Of a stretch of 28,637 bases of DNA, positions 1 to 8,409 are shown one piece after another. The stretch is taken from contig PWGR01000100.1 of NCBI GenBank assembly GCA_003554565.1, positions 1 through 28,637 of the forward strand, in the 5' to 3' direction. The position numbers and the translations under genes are program-made. The notes below the pieces were generated by a model. The model was given only the letters and a program-made list of their open reading frames with translations, searched no databases and was not told the origin of the DNA. Source of the DNA: Clostridia bacterium (GTDB lineage Bacteria > Bacillota > Sulfobacillia > SLMV01). The first letter of the stretch is position 1. The number at the start of each line of letters is the position of its first letter.

Positions 1-178
1 CCGCCATTTCACCATATACATGCTCGAGGTACCCATCTCGCCCAAATAGTCTCTCTCCTTCGCGGCTGAAAGCCAGCACTTTGTCACATGACCCGTCATC
101 GCAAAAACCGGTGGTGCCCAGAAGAAGCTTACCTTCAACGAGCTCAAACGACATGATCACCTGCTCCTCAGTGCGATC
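1..178 (-). pseudogene. In-frame continuation of the PQQ-repeat protein past TGA, cut by window edge
   Basis: Directly after the TGA at 179-181 the same reading frame gives 59 codons without a stop up to position 1. They begin DRTEEQVIMSFELVEGKLLL and continue GTTGFCDDGSCDKVLAFSRE. This has the expected propeller pattern (a hydrophobic strand, G-K-L-L-L-G, then a strand with LAFSREG), so it is very likely the next blade of the same protein. There is no ribosome-binding site and no need for a separate start. The gene continues off the window. Confidence 0.6.
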
Positions 179-1411
179 TCAGTAGGAGGTCTCCCACAGC
201 AGCTGTCCGGAGCGCAGGCAGTGCCGGCGCACAGCAAGCGGAGAATCGATGGCAGAAGCGACAGCCTCATAGAGGTTCATCCCGTCAAACAGCAGGTGTA
301 ATGCGGTCGTTGTCACCGACGAAGCCCCATTACCCCACAAGTGGGCGGCTGTACCGTACTCATATTGGCCGGGCACATCGGGACAGGAAAATGTACCGTG
401 AAGAAGCAGCAGCGCCCCGGACCGCCCGATTGAACGCAGTATCCCTACATCCCGGTCTCCGGCCGCTGGCTCCGCCCAACTGGTGCGGCCGTCCGTCAGG
501 CTTACCCGCCTCAGGTACAGTCTCCCATCAGCACCCTCGTGCGAATAGACAGCAAAATCCCCCTCCACGCTCCACGCGTGCAGTCCTGGATCCCGGATCT
601 CATCATCCCTGCTCCACAGGACCTCTCCATTGTGGGAATCAATGAGTCCTATCTGCTCGGATGTTCGATACAGTACGCCCTCACCGGTCTGGAGGACGCC
701 CCGCTCCGGCAGGCCATCGCCCGGCAGGGTCGCTTTCCATATGGGCTCGGCGGAATCCACCGCAGATGGTTCCGGTGCATCGTCCGGCAGCTTCCTGCCG
801 GCCGCAGCAAATATCTCGGCCAGCGCCTCCTCGGCCTCCCGTCTCAGCCGCTGCAGGGAGGCGCCAAGTTCCAGCGGCACAGTTGGGCGCCGAAGCCGCC
901 ACCCGTCACCTTCGTCCACCAGCTCCACGCGGTGAACAACCTCCTTGCGAGGCAACGCGCCCGCCAGGGATCGGGCCATTTCCCCTGCCAGTACAGCAAA
1001 ATCCTCCTCAGTCATCCCCAGCAGAGCGGCATTATAACCATTATCCAGAAGCCACTGCACAACAGTATCGCGGTACTGCTCATCCACAAGTGGGATCTCA
1101 AGTCTCACTTTCACGCGCTGTTCATTGTCGCCTCCGCCCAGCCGCTCTGCGCTGAGGATCTCCATTTCGGCCAGGGGGGCAGACAGCACGGCCCGCACAG
1201 GTGCAGCTGCACCCACCCATCGACCCAGGATACTGGCTTCTACCGCCGGAAAATGCAGGTCTGAATCAACCCAATCGATAAGCTGGGCCCGCCGGAGGGC
1301 ATGCAGCTGTTCACCGTCCAGATCCGACGCCGGGCCCGCCCACCCCGCGCTTCCGAGCAGGGCTACCAGAACCAGGGCCAGCGCTATATGGAACTGCCCA
1401 TGATACTTCAT
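179..1411 (-). CDS. Secreted PQQ-repeat (beta-propeller) protein, ends at an in-frame TGA
   Basis: The protein of 410 residues begins with a typical signal peptide (MKYHGQFHIALALVLVALLG, then SAGWAG), so it should be exported. Residues up to about 200 form an alpha/beta region I do not recognise. The second half carries PQQ-type propeller repeats: phrases such as NGEVLWSRDDE and SGQLLWETSY match the family pattern of a strand ending in G-x-x-L-W. I chose the ATG at 1411 because it follows GGAGGAGGGGGAC; an ATG at 1435 lacks such a site. The frame stops at TGA (179-181) directly after LLWETSY, but the same frame stays open beyond it to the window edge and reads as more propeller sequence (see next entry). 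The gene is therefore either truncated by a nonsense change or recoded. PQQ-like propellers are usually scaffolds; I cannot give a substrate. Confidence 0.75.
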   Translation of the reverse strand: MKYHGQFHIALALVLVALLGSAGWAGPASDLDGEQLHALRRAQLIDWVDSDLHFPAVEASILGRWVGAAAPVRAVLSAPLAEMEILSAERLGGGDNEQRVKVRLEIPLVDEQYRDTVVQWLLDNGYNAALLGMTEEDFAVLAGEMARSLAGALPRKEVVHRVELVDEGDGWRLRRPTVPLELGASLQRLRREAEEALAEIFAAAGRKLPDDAPEPSAVDSAEPIWKATLPGDGLPERGVLQTGEGVLYRTSEQIGLIDSHNGEVLWSRDDEIRDPGLHAWSVEGDFAVYSHEGADGRLYLRRVSLTDGRTSWAEPAAGDRDVGILRSIGRSGALLLLHGTFSCPDVPGQYEYGTAAHLWGNGASSVTTTALHLLFDGMNLYEAVASAIDSPLAVRRHCLRSGQLLWETSY

Positions 1412-1624
1412 GTCCCCCTCCTCCCTCATGACCAAGCCTCACATCAATGCCAACTTCTTCATTGAAAAATCAGTTCCTGCCATTCCGAGCCCAATGAGAA
1501 CAGATGACGCCCGAAGAATTGCCAGCTGCATTCGGGTTGGATCGGCGCAAATGAGAAGGAATATCAGCTCCCGCGGCAAAGTTATTAACAATGGATGGCC
1601 TCAACAACCTGGGAGGTGTTGGAT

Positions 1625-2266
1625 TTGTCGATCTGCGCCCACTGCGAGGTACGCGCCTGTTCAAGTGACGAAGAAATCACTGCACCAAGCAGCTGCCCGA
1701 TGCGACAGGACAGATGGCTGGACAAGGCAAAGAAAGCCTACGAGGAAGAGGGGAACCGCCGGCTGGCCCAGCTGGCCGCCCACATAGAAAAGACCGGTTA
1801 TCGTCGTTGGACTCGCCTGGAGGAGATAGGTCGATTCTGCGGCAAGGCGGGCTACCAGCGGGTCGGACTGGCATTTTGCAGCGGCCTGCGCAGAGAAGCC
1901 CGTATAGTAGCCCGATTCCTGGCGAAGATGGACCTGAACGTGGTCAGCGTGATGTGCAAGGCGGGAAGCGTGGACAAGCGATGCGCGGGCATAAGTGAAG
2001 AAGACATAATGCGGCCGGATGAATTTGAGGCCATGTGCAACTCAATTGGGCAGGCCGAACTGCTCAATGAGGAAGAGACAGAGTTCAATATAGTACTCGG
2101 TCTGTGCGTCGGACACGACAGTCTGTTCCTCAAGTACTCAGAGGCTCCCTGCACCGTGCTGGCCGCCAAGGACCGCGTCCTCGGCCATAACCCACTGGCC
2201 GCCGTCTACCTGTCGGAAAGCTATTACCGCCCACTGCATGAGGCACCCGGTGAGGACGGGGACTAG
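1625..2266 (+). CDS. DUF1847 family cysteine-rich (metal-binding) protein
   Basis: The protein is about 213 residues. Near the N-terminus it has the family cysteine pattern C4-A-H-C7-x4-C12 followed by a P-x-x-C24-P motif, and later conserved-looking cysteines (AFCSGL, VMCKAGSVDKRC, LGLCVGHDSLF, EAPCTVLAAKDRVLGHNP). This arrangement matches DUF1847, a family of unknown function in anaerobic bacteria thought to bind metal. I prefer the TTG at 1625 because GGGAGGTG (1611-1618) sits 6-8 nt upstream and the protein then starts just before the first CxxC. The ATG at 1595 is in frame but has no ribosome-binding site. It is divergent from the PQQ gene and convergent with the amidohydrolase. No biochemical role can be assigned. 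Confidence 0.85.
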   Translation: MSICAHCEVRACSSDEEITAPSSCPMRQDRWLDKAKKAYEEEGNRRLAQLAAHIEKTGYRRWTRLEEIGRFCGKAGYQRVGLAFCSGLRREARIVARFLAKMDLNVVSVMCKAGSVDKRCAGISEEDIMRPDEFEAMCNSIGQAELLNEEETEFNIVLGLCVGHDSLFLKYSEAPCTVLAAKDRVLGHNPLAAVYLSESYYRPLHEAPGEDGD

Positions 2267-2304
2267 ATACATATAGCTCAGGTGTGCCAACTCACTATCA
2301 ATCT

Positions 2305-2349
2305 CCGGCCCGCGCCGCCGGGACACACGTCCGGTCTCCCGCGGGCCGG
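2305..2349. terminator. GC-rich hairpin between convergent genes
   Basis: A perfect 10-bp inverted repeat, CCGGCCCGCG (2305-2314) and CGCGGGCCGG (2340-2349), encloses a 25-nt loop that itself contains GGAC-ACAC-GTCC. It lies between the stop of the DUF1847 gene (2266) and the stop of the convergent amidohydrolase gene (2399). The position suggests a bidirectional terminator. There is no T run on either side, so it may slow or protect rather than act as a classical intrinsic terminator. Confidence 0.5.
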
Positions 2350-2398
2350 GCTCCCACTATCTTCGCCCACATGACCGGGGCCATGATGCGCCGGCAGT

Positions 2399-4003
2399 TC
2401 ATTTTCTGGTGCGGCGTAGCACCTTACCGGGCAGCACTCCGGTGTGATGTCCCCCGTCGATTACTGACACTCCATTGACCAGTACGTGTTCGATTCCGCG
2501 CGGGTAGCTGTGCGGGGATTCGTACGTCGCGGTGTCCTCCACCTCATCCGGTGAGAACAGTACAATATCAGCGGCATGCTCCTCACAGAGAAATCCCCGC
2601 CCTTTCAAGCCCAGGCGCTCAGCAGGAAGTCCGGTCATCCGGTGTACGGCTTCTGGCAGGTCCAGCAGCTGTTCCTTTCGCACATAACGCGCCAGGATCC
2701 GGGGGAAAGTTCCGTATGAGCGGGGGTGCGTCAGGGCCGGACCCGGTGCCGTGGCCGACCCGTCTGAGCCCACGGCCACATTCTTGCCCGTGAGAAAGGT
2801 GCGTATGTCATCTTCGTGCATCATGAAAATGATCATCCCCACCGCACCGCGCTCCTGCACCAGCAGGTCGCACGCCGCATCCAACGGACTGCACCCTTTG
2901 GACTGGGCTATTTCGGTGACCCGCATGCCCACGTAACGGGAGTTCTCTGGACTCCTCACTGAGGTCACCATGACCGCATCCCATCCGCCGGCCGCCCCCA
3001 CCGGATTCCACCACCCGGGCGAACCCTCGCGTATCTCGTGCTGGATCCGCCGGCGTTCATCGTCACTGCCCAACCTTTCGACCAGCCCGTCTACTCCCTG
3101 TTCCAGTAGGCGCGGCGGAAGCAGCGCCAACAGTTTGGTACTGCCCGCCCGGTAAGGGTACACATCGCCGGAGACATCCAGGCCGGCCTGCCGGGCAGAC
3201 TCCATCCGCTGCAGCACCTCTTCACTCTTCCCCCACATTGATCGGCCGGCGGCCTTCAAGTGCGATATGTGCACCGGTATCCCACTGGCCTCCCCCACGG
3301 ACAGCGCCTCCTCAACCGCATCCAGCAGAACTTCCGTCTCGCCGCGAATATGAGTGGCGTAAAATCCTCCTGAGCGCGCCACTTCCTCAGCTAACGAAGA
3401 TATCTCATCAGCTCCGGCGTAAACACCGGGAGCGTATATCAATCCGGTGGACAGGCCGAAAGCGCCGGCGGCCAGATCCTTACGCAGAAGCGACCGCATC
3501 TCCTGCAATTCGGAAGATGATGGTTCTCTGTCAGCGAACCCCATAACCGCAAGGCGGAGACTGCCGTGCGCGGCCAGCGGCGCTGTGTTCACAGCAATCT
3601 CCCGTTCAGCCAGGGACTGCAGGTAACCGTCAAGGTCTGTCCAGTTCCATGGAAGGGCATCCGAGCGACCTCCGAGATACTCAAACAGGTCATCCTGGTG
3701 CCGATCAGACAGGGGATACGGCGCCATGCCGCAGTTACCGGTGACTTCGAGAGTCACTCCCTGATGCACCTTGCTCTCCGCCGCCGGGTGAGCAAAAAGA
3801 GCAAAATCAGAATGAGAATGAAGATCAATGAATCCGGGGCAGGCCACCAACCCATCACCTTCGATAACCCGGCGGGCTCCTTCGGTGGTCGGATGGCCGG
3901 TAATTTGCACGATGTCACCATCACTTATCAGTATCTCTGCACGTCGCTCCTTCTCTCCCGTTCCATCCACGATCAGTGCTCCCGCAATCTTGATGTCGTG
4001 CAT
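2399..4003 (-). CDS. N-acyl-D-amino-acid deacylase (D-aminoacylase), amidohydrolase superfamily
   Basis: The 534-residue protein matches the D-aminoacylase family, which hydrolyses N-acyl-D-amino acids to a D-amino acid and a carboxylic acid with a zinc centre. The motifs run in family order: an N-terminal beta strand region (IAGALIVDGTG), the H-x-H metal motif in FIDLHSHSDF (His62, His64), the cysteine of VTGNCG (Cys91, equivalent to the metal-bridging Cys of D-aminoacylase), THIRGE, HISHLKAAG, and an aspartate in VGSDGSA. The C-terminus returns to the urease-like beta subdomain (DIVLFSPDEVED...YPRGIEHVLVNG). I chose ATG 4003 because GGAGAGGAG lies 7-8 nt upstream; an ATG at 4066 is less likely. 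It has no signal peptide and is likely cytosolic. Exact substrate (D-aminoacylase, N-acyl-D-Glu or N-acyl-D-Asp deacylase) cannot be read from the sequence. Confidence 0.9.
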   Translation of the reverse strand: MHDIKIAGALIVDGTGEKERRAEILISDGDIVQITGHPTTEGARRVIEGDGLVACPGFIDLHSHSDFALFAHPAAESKVHQGVTLEVTGNCGMAPYPLSDRHQDDLFEYLGGRSDALPWNWTDLDGYLQSLAEREIAVNTAPLAAHGSLRLAVMGFADREPSSSELQEMRSLLRKDLAAGAFGLSTGLIYAPGVYAGADEISSLAEEVARSGGFYATHIRGETEVLLDAVEEALSVGEASGIPVHISHLKAAGRSMWGKSEEVLQRMESARQAGLDVSGDVYPYRAGSTKLLALLPPRLLEQGVDGLVERLGSDDERRRIQHEIREGSPGWWNPVGAAGGWDAVMVTSVRSPENSRYVGMRVTEIAQSKGCSPLDAACDLLVQERGAVGMIIFMMHEDDIRTFLTGKNVAVGSDGSATAPGPALTHPRSYGTFPRILARYVRKEQLLDLPEAVHRMTGLPAERLGLKGRGFLCEEHAADIVLFSPDEVEDTATYESPHSYPRGIEHVLVNGVSVIDGGHHTGVLPGKVLRRTRK

Positions 4004-4378
4004 TTCTGCTCTCCTCTCCATCCGCACCCGAATCCCGACCCGGTATGCCGCATCACGTACCAGCACGGGCGGGTCCTATCCCTCTTGAATTCGTCACCGG
4101 TCGAGCGAGACCTTCTGACTGTCATGAGAGGGCCATCCCCTCGTTCAGTCCGGGTACGATCACTGCTCCGGGTCCTGCAAGGGCATGAGGCCGGCGCAGA
4201 ATGCGGTTCCGGCCCTCTCAGGGATGGGTCTTCATACCATCGAACATCGCTGAATGGCGGAGTTGAGTTGACAAGTTCACTCTGAACGGCAAACCCTCTA
4301 CGTCGAATGATCCTTGAATGCCACCAACGATAACCGCGATAACCGGGATCGATATAGCGCCCCGGGAATACGAAGCTA
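4004..4378. other. Gene-poor stretch upstream of the deacylase
   Basis: I see no convincing gene here. The stretch holds the leader of the deacylase gene (minus strand) and a 10-bp inverted repeat, TGAGAGGGCC (4125-4134) and GGCCCTCTCA (4211-4220), separated by 76 nt. A second complementary pair, CCATCCC (4133-4139) and GGGATGG (4221-4227), flanks it in non-nested order. No good promoter was found by eye. Confidence 0.4.
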
Positions 4379-4711
4379 TCAGGTTTTCCGCCGGTGCATC
4401 ATGAGATTACCTGCGCTGCGCAGGCATGGAAAGGTGAATCGGTAGGATGTGTTTTGCACAGTCACCTCTACACTGTCTGTCGCGGACTTCGTCCTGAACC
4501 CGACCCTGTGAAAACTGGACTCGACCTTGCGGTTTTCAGTCAAATGCATGAGGATCTTGCGGTACCCACGATCGCTGAAAACAGACACTGCGGCAATGAT
4601 TCCCAACTGTCCTCCGATCCCCGTATAAACAGGCTCTGCAAGCAATGTAAAAACAGCGGCCAACGTACTGATCACCAGCATCTCCGGGCACCGGTCATCC
4701 CCCTTCGTCAT
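4379..4711 (-). CDS. Small membrane protein of unknown family, probably decayed
   Basis: The 110-residue frame starts with an ATG that overlaps the stop of the upstream frame in ATGA (4708-4711), the usual sign of translational coupling. Residues about 11-45 (EMLVISTLAAVFTLLAEPVY, then GIGGQLGIIAAVSVF) look like one long or two short membrane segments with glycine-rich turns. The rest (SDRGYRKILMHLTENRKVES) is polar, and the last 50 residues look random, as if the true frame ended early. Together with the two frames upstream it appears to be the end of a three-gene membrane operon. I do not recognise the family. Confidence 0.4.
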   Translation of the reverse strand: MTKGDDRCPEMLVISTLAAVFTLLAEPVYTGIGGQLGIIAAVSVFSDRGYRKILMHLTENRKVESSFHRVGFRTKSATDSVEVTVQNTSYRFTFPCLRSAGNLMMHRRKT

Positions 4712-5044
4712 ATGCCCAACCAGATGAGGCCCAACGCAATCAGCACCGATGTGCAGGCCAGGGTTTCACCTCTACCTCCTATCCCCGCGAACATGGGTAC
4801 AGTAGTCACGATTTTTATCCCACATATGAAACCCGCCAGGCTGGAAACGCCCACGGTGGGATCACCGCTGTCCCAGGAGGCGGCATACGCTGCGTCGGCC
4901 AGATCCTCGGACAGGAGCAGCCCGGCCGCAACACCGACCAGCCCATCGGCAATATAAGCCCCATACGCCAGCTGATGATTCATGTACCACGCAAGAGCCG
5001 GCGGTAGCAATCATCAGCATCTGCAGAATCCGATAATTATTCAT
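4708..5044 (-). pseudogene. Frameshifted small membrane protein, overlaps its neighbours
   Basis: From ATG 5044 the frame reads MNNYRILQMLMI, then the sensible continuation (LLPPALAWYMNHQLAYGAYI) is in another frame beginning near 5010, so about one base appears lost or gained there. After the shift the protein reads as hydrophobic segments with glycine-rich turns, ADGLVGVAAGLLLSEDLADA and SLAGFICGIKIVTTVPMFAG and ACTSVLIALGLIWLGI. The start ATG overlaps the last codons of the frame upstream, and its end overlaps the next start as ATGA. The tight packing argues that these were once real, co-translated genes. Family unknown. Confidence 0.4.
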
Positions 5045-5220
5045 CGTCATCTTTTATCACGAGGATCAAACACTCATCACCCAGGGCCGACAGATAGCCG
5101 ACAAAGGCGGCGGTTAGAATGGCTGCCCATACCGGATCCTGCCCGAGAATCGACTTGCCTGGCAATCCAACCCCGACACCAGAAAAAACACCAGCCGATT
5201 ATTATCAGCACCAGCAGCAC
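5037..5220 (-). pseudogene. Remnant of a short membrane protein, frameshift in a T6 run
   Basis: Two adjoining frames on the minus strand join well only if a shift is assumed at the T6 run (A6 on the plus strand at 5183-5188). The first part, from a possible GTG at 5220, is VLLVLIIIGWCFF. The second part is SGVGVGLPGKSILGQDPVWA followed by AILTAAFVGYLSALGDECLI and LVIKDDDE before TAA (5037-5039). It would be a roughly 60-residue two-helix membrane protein whose stop overlaps the start of the next gene by a few bases. It may be a remnant, or a homopolymer error in the assembly. Confidence 0.35.
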
Positions 5221-5564
5221 CTGTCGTCAGTGGTGCAAACACCCGGGTTGCTCCTCGTATTTGCTGTTGCTTTTACATGGTGCGGTCTGGATTCTGACAC
5301 AAACTCACCGGCGCAAGGGTGGGAACTTCTGCCAGGGGATGAGGAACCATTTACGGCTGTCAGATGCTGCAAGAGTTGTTGTGCCCCTGCCAGGGGTCGG
5401 GAAAGAATCGGTGTTTTCTACCTTTCGGAGCAAACTCCACACCACCCCGTTATCCCAGAACAGAACACGATCTTACTTGCGGCAGGTAAACGACCAGCTG
5501 CCCACTTGCAGGAATTGAAGTCCCTACCGCCTAAGACTCTAGGTGTTATTCGCACCGATATGAT
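5221..5564. other. No gene recognised upstream of the prolyl oligopeptidase
   Basis: Open frames on both strands here have proline/serine-rich, shadow-like composition and no matching ribosome-binding sites. I see no clear hairpin with a T run and no good promoter. The only supported element is the ribosome-binding site GTGAGGTG (5565-5572) of the following gene. Confidence 0.35.
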
Positions 5565-5576
5565 GTGAGGTGAAAG

Positions 5577-7640
5577 ATGTACAACCGAAAGTACGGAGCC
5601 ATGAAGGTTCCCGCCGCCCCACCGGCCCCCAGGCAGGCGGTGGTGGATGTGTTGCATGGGGTAAAGATAACTGATCCTTACCGCTGGCTGGAATCGTGTG
5701 AAGACGAGGCCACCGAGCAGTGGACACGCCAGCACAACGACAGAACCGACCGAGTCATGGAGCAGATCCCCGAAAGGAACTCGTTCCGGAAGCGATTGGC
5801 CGAACTGCTCTCCGGAGAAGAGGTGCGTTCACCTGAGCAGGTAGGTGAGGTCTTTTTTTACACTCACCGGCGGAAAAACGAAGACCAGGCCCGGCTATGC
5901 TGTCACTGCGATGGTGGTGAGCACGTGCTTGTCGATCCAAATGAGAACGATCCTGCGGGACTGATTTCCCTCGACTGGTGGTACCCATCTCCGGACGGCC
6001 GACGTGTGGCCTACGGTTGCTCAAGCCGCGGTGACGAATGGAGCACGCTGCGGGTAATTGATGTACAGACACGGCAGGATCTCCCGCTGGCTATAGAGCG
6101 GGCGCGCGGAGCCAGCGTAGCCTGGCAAAAGGACGGGGAGGGCTTCTACTACACCCGTTACCCGCGACGGCAGGATGTTGCCGCCGGGGAAGAGTACTAC
6201 CACAGGAAGGTATTTCATCACCGCCTGGGCGACAACCCCGAACGAGATCCCGTCATCTTCGGCCACAATCGACCAAAAGAGGAAATGTACCAGGTGAAGA
6301 TGTGCGACGACGGCAGCCAGCTGCTTCTTACCGCAAATGAGGGCTGGGCACGCAATGAGGTGTACGTACGCGACGAAGCCAGAGAAGGTGAAGTTGTCCC
6401 GGTCATCACCGGCAAGGACGCACTGTTTTTCGGCGACATCGCTGACGGAACCCTGTTTCTCCTCACCAATCACCTGGCGCCAAAATATCGCGTCATTGCC
6501 GTTGACCCGGCCGACCCGGATCCTTCGGGGTGGGTGGAGGTCATTGCAGAGCGAGAAGATCTCGTGCTCAAGGATGTGCAGATATGCGACAACCGACTGA
6601 TCGTATCAGCTCTGGACGAGGCGATCTACAGGCTGTTCTCCTGCCGCCTGGACGGCTCTGACTGGCAGGAGATTCCCCTTCCGGTCGCCGGCACAGTATC
6701 AGACCTGAGTCCTGATTCACACGGGGGCGCCCATTTCGTGCTGCAGAGTTTTCTGCACTCTCCGGCCGTATATCACCTGAAAAATCCCGGGCAGCAGCTC
6801 GAGATTGTCATGCAGAGCACGCAGCACATTGATCCCGAGGAATATGTGGTTGATCAGGTATTCTATGAATCGCGTGACGGGACTACCATACCCATGTTCG
6901 TTGTGCACCACGCCGAGACGTCATTTGATCGACCCCGCCCCACACTTCTGACCGCTTACGGCGGGTTCAACATCAGCAGGACCCCGGCCTTCTCACCCAC
7001 TCAAATCCCGTGGCTGGAGCGGGGTGGAGTTTTTGCCCTGGCGAATATCCGCGGGGGGAGCGAATACGGCGAGAAATGGCACCGCGCTGGAATGTTGGAA
7101 TGCAAGCAAAACGTGTTTGATGACTTTACAGCTGCGGCCGAGCACCTCATTGACGGCGGCTATACCGATTCCGGTCGACTGGGCATTATGGGGGCAAGCA
7201 ACGGCGGCCTTCTGGTGGGTGCGGCGCTGACCCAGCGCCCGGAGCTTTTCTCGGCATGTGTCTGTGGCGTGCCCCTGCTCGATATGCTCCGCTTCCACAA
7301 GTTTCTTATAGCGGGCATATGGATTCCCGAGTACGGGTCTGCAGATGACCCTGAGCAGTTTGCGTGGCTGTACGAGTATTCACCTTATCACCGCGTCCGT
7401 GACGGAGAGGAATACCCCGCAGTTTACCTGCACACTGCATTATCTGACTCGCGGGTTCATCCCATGCACGCCAGAAAAATGGCCGCCCGCCTGGAGGAAG
7501 CCACGGCTTCGGATCGCCCCGTGCTCCTGCATGTGGAATCGGACGCGGGGCACGGAGCAGGGAAGCCGGTGCACAAGATCGTGGAGAGTCAGGCCCGGAT
7601 ACTGGCCTTTCTGTGTCGGGAACTGGACCTGTTGAAATGA
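5577..7640 (+). CDS. Prolyl oligopeptidase (S9A family serine peptidase)
   Basis: The 687-residue protein has the length and order of a cytosolic prolyl oligopeptidase, which cuts short peptides after proline. The N-terminus carries the family phrase ITDPYRWLESCEDE; residues about 70-400 form the seven-bladed propeller that gates access; the C-terminal third is an alpha/beta hydrolase. The catalytic triad is visible: Ser541 in GASNGG, Asp624 in SDSRVHP and His659 in DAGHGAGKP. The signature strand GGFNISRTPAFSP and the oxyanion region ANIRGGSEYGEKWH are also present. There is no signal peptide. ATG 5577 follows GAGGTGAAAG at good spacing; an ATG at 5598 is a weaker alternative. It probably recycles proline-containing peptides, in keeping with the deacylase and M24-fold proteins nearby. 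A guanylate kinase-like gene follows after about 90 bp on the same strand. Confidence 0.95.
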   Translation: MYNRKYGAMKVPAAPPAPRQAVVDVLHGVKITDPYRWLESCEDEATEQWTRQHNDRTDRVMEQIPERNSFRKRLAELLSGEEVRSPEQVGEVFFYTHRRKNEDQARLCCHCDGGEHVLVDPNENDPAGLISLDWWYPSPDGRRVAYGCSSRGDEWSTLRVIDVQTRQDLPLAIERARGASVAWQKDGEGFYYTRYPRRQDVAAGEEYYHRKVFHHRLGDNPERDPVIFGHNRPKEEMYQVKMCDDGSQLLLTANEGWARNEVYVRDEAREGEVVPVITGKDALFFGDIADGTLFLLTNHLAPKYRVIAVDPADPDPSGWVEVIAEREDLVLKDVQICDNRLIVSALDEAIYRLFSCRLDGSDWQEIPLPVAGTVSDLSPDSHGGAHFVLQSFLHSPAVYHLKNPGQQLEIVMQSTQHIDPEEYVVDQVFYESRDGTTIPMFVVHHAETSFDRPRPTLLTAYGGFNISRTPAFSPTQIPWLERGGVFALANIRGGSEYGEKWHRAGMLECKQNVFDDFTAAAEHLIDGGYTDSGRLGIMGASNGGLLVGAALTQRPELFSACVCGVPLLDMLRFHKFLIAGIWIPEYGSADDPEQFAWLYEYSPYHRVRDGEEYPAVYLHTALSDSRVHPMHARKMAARLEEATASDRPVLLHVESDAGHGAGKPVHKIVESQARILAFLCRELDLLK

Positions 7641-7730
7641 TGTCCCCAAACAGTCGGCAATACAGATGCACCGTTGCCCAAGCGGGCATCGTTTCGTAGA
7701 CTGAAGGCAGGCAGGAAGGCGGTGTGGTGC

Positions 7731-8351
7731 GTGGAACACGATCCGATCCTTTTCGTGGTGAGCGGCCCCTCCGGTTCGGGCAAAGGAACTATTCTCTCCT
7801 ACCTCCAGGATGACGTGCCGGGCATCGGAAAGGTAGTCAACTACACAACCCGTCGCCCGCGACCGGGAGAAAAAGGTGGCGTCGACTACAACTACATAAG
7901 CGAAGACGAATTCTTCCAGCTGGTGGAAGCGGGAGAGATTTTTGAATACGAACGGGTCTACAACGATTACTACTACGGGTCGCCCTCCGATGTACTGTGC
8001 GGTGATACCGACCGCGTCATTGAGCTCGATTACAAGGGGCACCGCAAGTACAGGAGAAGATACTGCGGCGATGTCGTCAGTCTTTTCCTCCTTCCCCCCT
8101 CACTGAAGGAAATGCGCCAGCGCATCCTTCGCCGAGCCAGGGAGCAAAACATGCAATCCAGGCTCAACAACGCGGACGAGCAGGTCCGGAGGGCTGAAGA
8201 GTACGACTACATACTGCTGAATGACGATCTCGACCGGTTCAGGCGGTACGTTCGGGCGATCATCACGGCAGAGCGGACCAGACGCCGCGGCCGCAAGGTA
8301 CTGCGCAGGTTTCTCGATAGGGAGGGCGGATTCAAGCCTGCAGACAGGTGA
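7731..8351 (+). CDS. Guanylate kinase-like P-loop kinase
   Basis: The protein (about 206 residues) follows the guanylate kinase pattern, ATP + GMP to ADP + GDP. It has the P-loop GPSGSGKGT, the GMP-binding segment YTTRRPRPGEKGGVDYNYIS, the glutamate-containing FEYERVYNDYYYGSP, the ELDYKG segment (equivalent to the family's D-x-Q-G motif but with K for Q) and the C-terminal AEEYDYILLNDDLD. The lid arginine region (RILRRAREQNMQSRL) is shorter than in usual Gmk, which reads R-G-R-x-T-D-S-x-E-x-I-x-x-R. The start is uncertain: GTG 7731 gives a family-like N-terminus just before the first strand, with GGAAGG (7714-7719) upstream; GTG 7722 and TTG 7674 are in frame. It could be the cell's only Gmk or a divergent paralogue. 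Confidence 0.85.
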   Translation: MEHDPILFVVSGPSGSGKGTILSYLQDDVPGIGKVVNYTTRRPRPGEKGGVDYNYISEDEFFQLVEAGEIFEYERVYNDYYYGSPSDVLCGDTDRVIELDYKGHRKYRRRYCGDVVSLFLLPPSLKEMRQRILRRAREQNMQSRLNNADEQVRRAEEYDYILLNDDLDRFRRYVRAIITAERTRRRGRKVLRRFLDREGGFKPADR

Positions 8352-8362
8352 TTCAGTGCGGG

Positions 8363-8405
8363 CGATGGCAAATGCGGGCGGTCCGGTTGCCCGTGTGCAC
8401 CATCG
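8363..8405. terminator. Two-part hairpin between convergent genes
   Basis: CGATGG (8363-8368) pairs with CCATCG (8400-8405), and inside it CGGGC (8375-8379) pairs with GCCCG (8389-8393), with a symmetrical 6/6 internal loop. It fills the 58-bp gap between the guanylate kinase-like gene and the convergent zinc-ribbon gene, so a bidirectional terminator is likely. No T run is present. Confidence 0.4.
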
Positions 8406-8409
8406 ACCT

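Noticed and set aside
179..181. Alternative genetic code with TGA read as Trp
   Set aside because: Many intact genes in the window end at TGA with correct family lengths (for example the deacylase, prolyl oligopeptidase and TetR genes).
5119..5568. 149-residue plus-strand frame upstream of the prolyl oligopeptidase
   Set aside because: No ribosome-binding site; the reverse strand gives better membrane-protein-like sequence over part of it, and composition is shadow-like.
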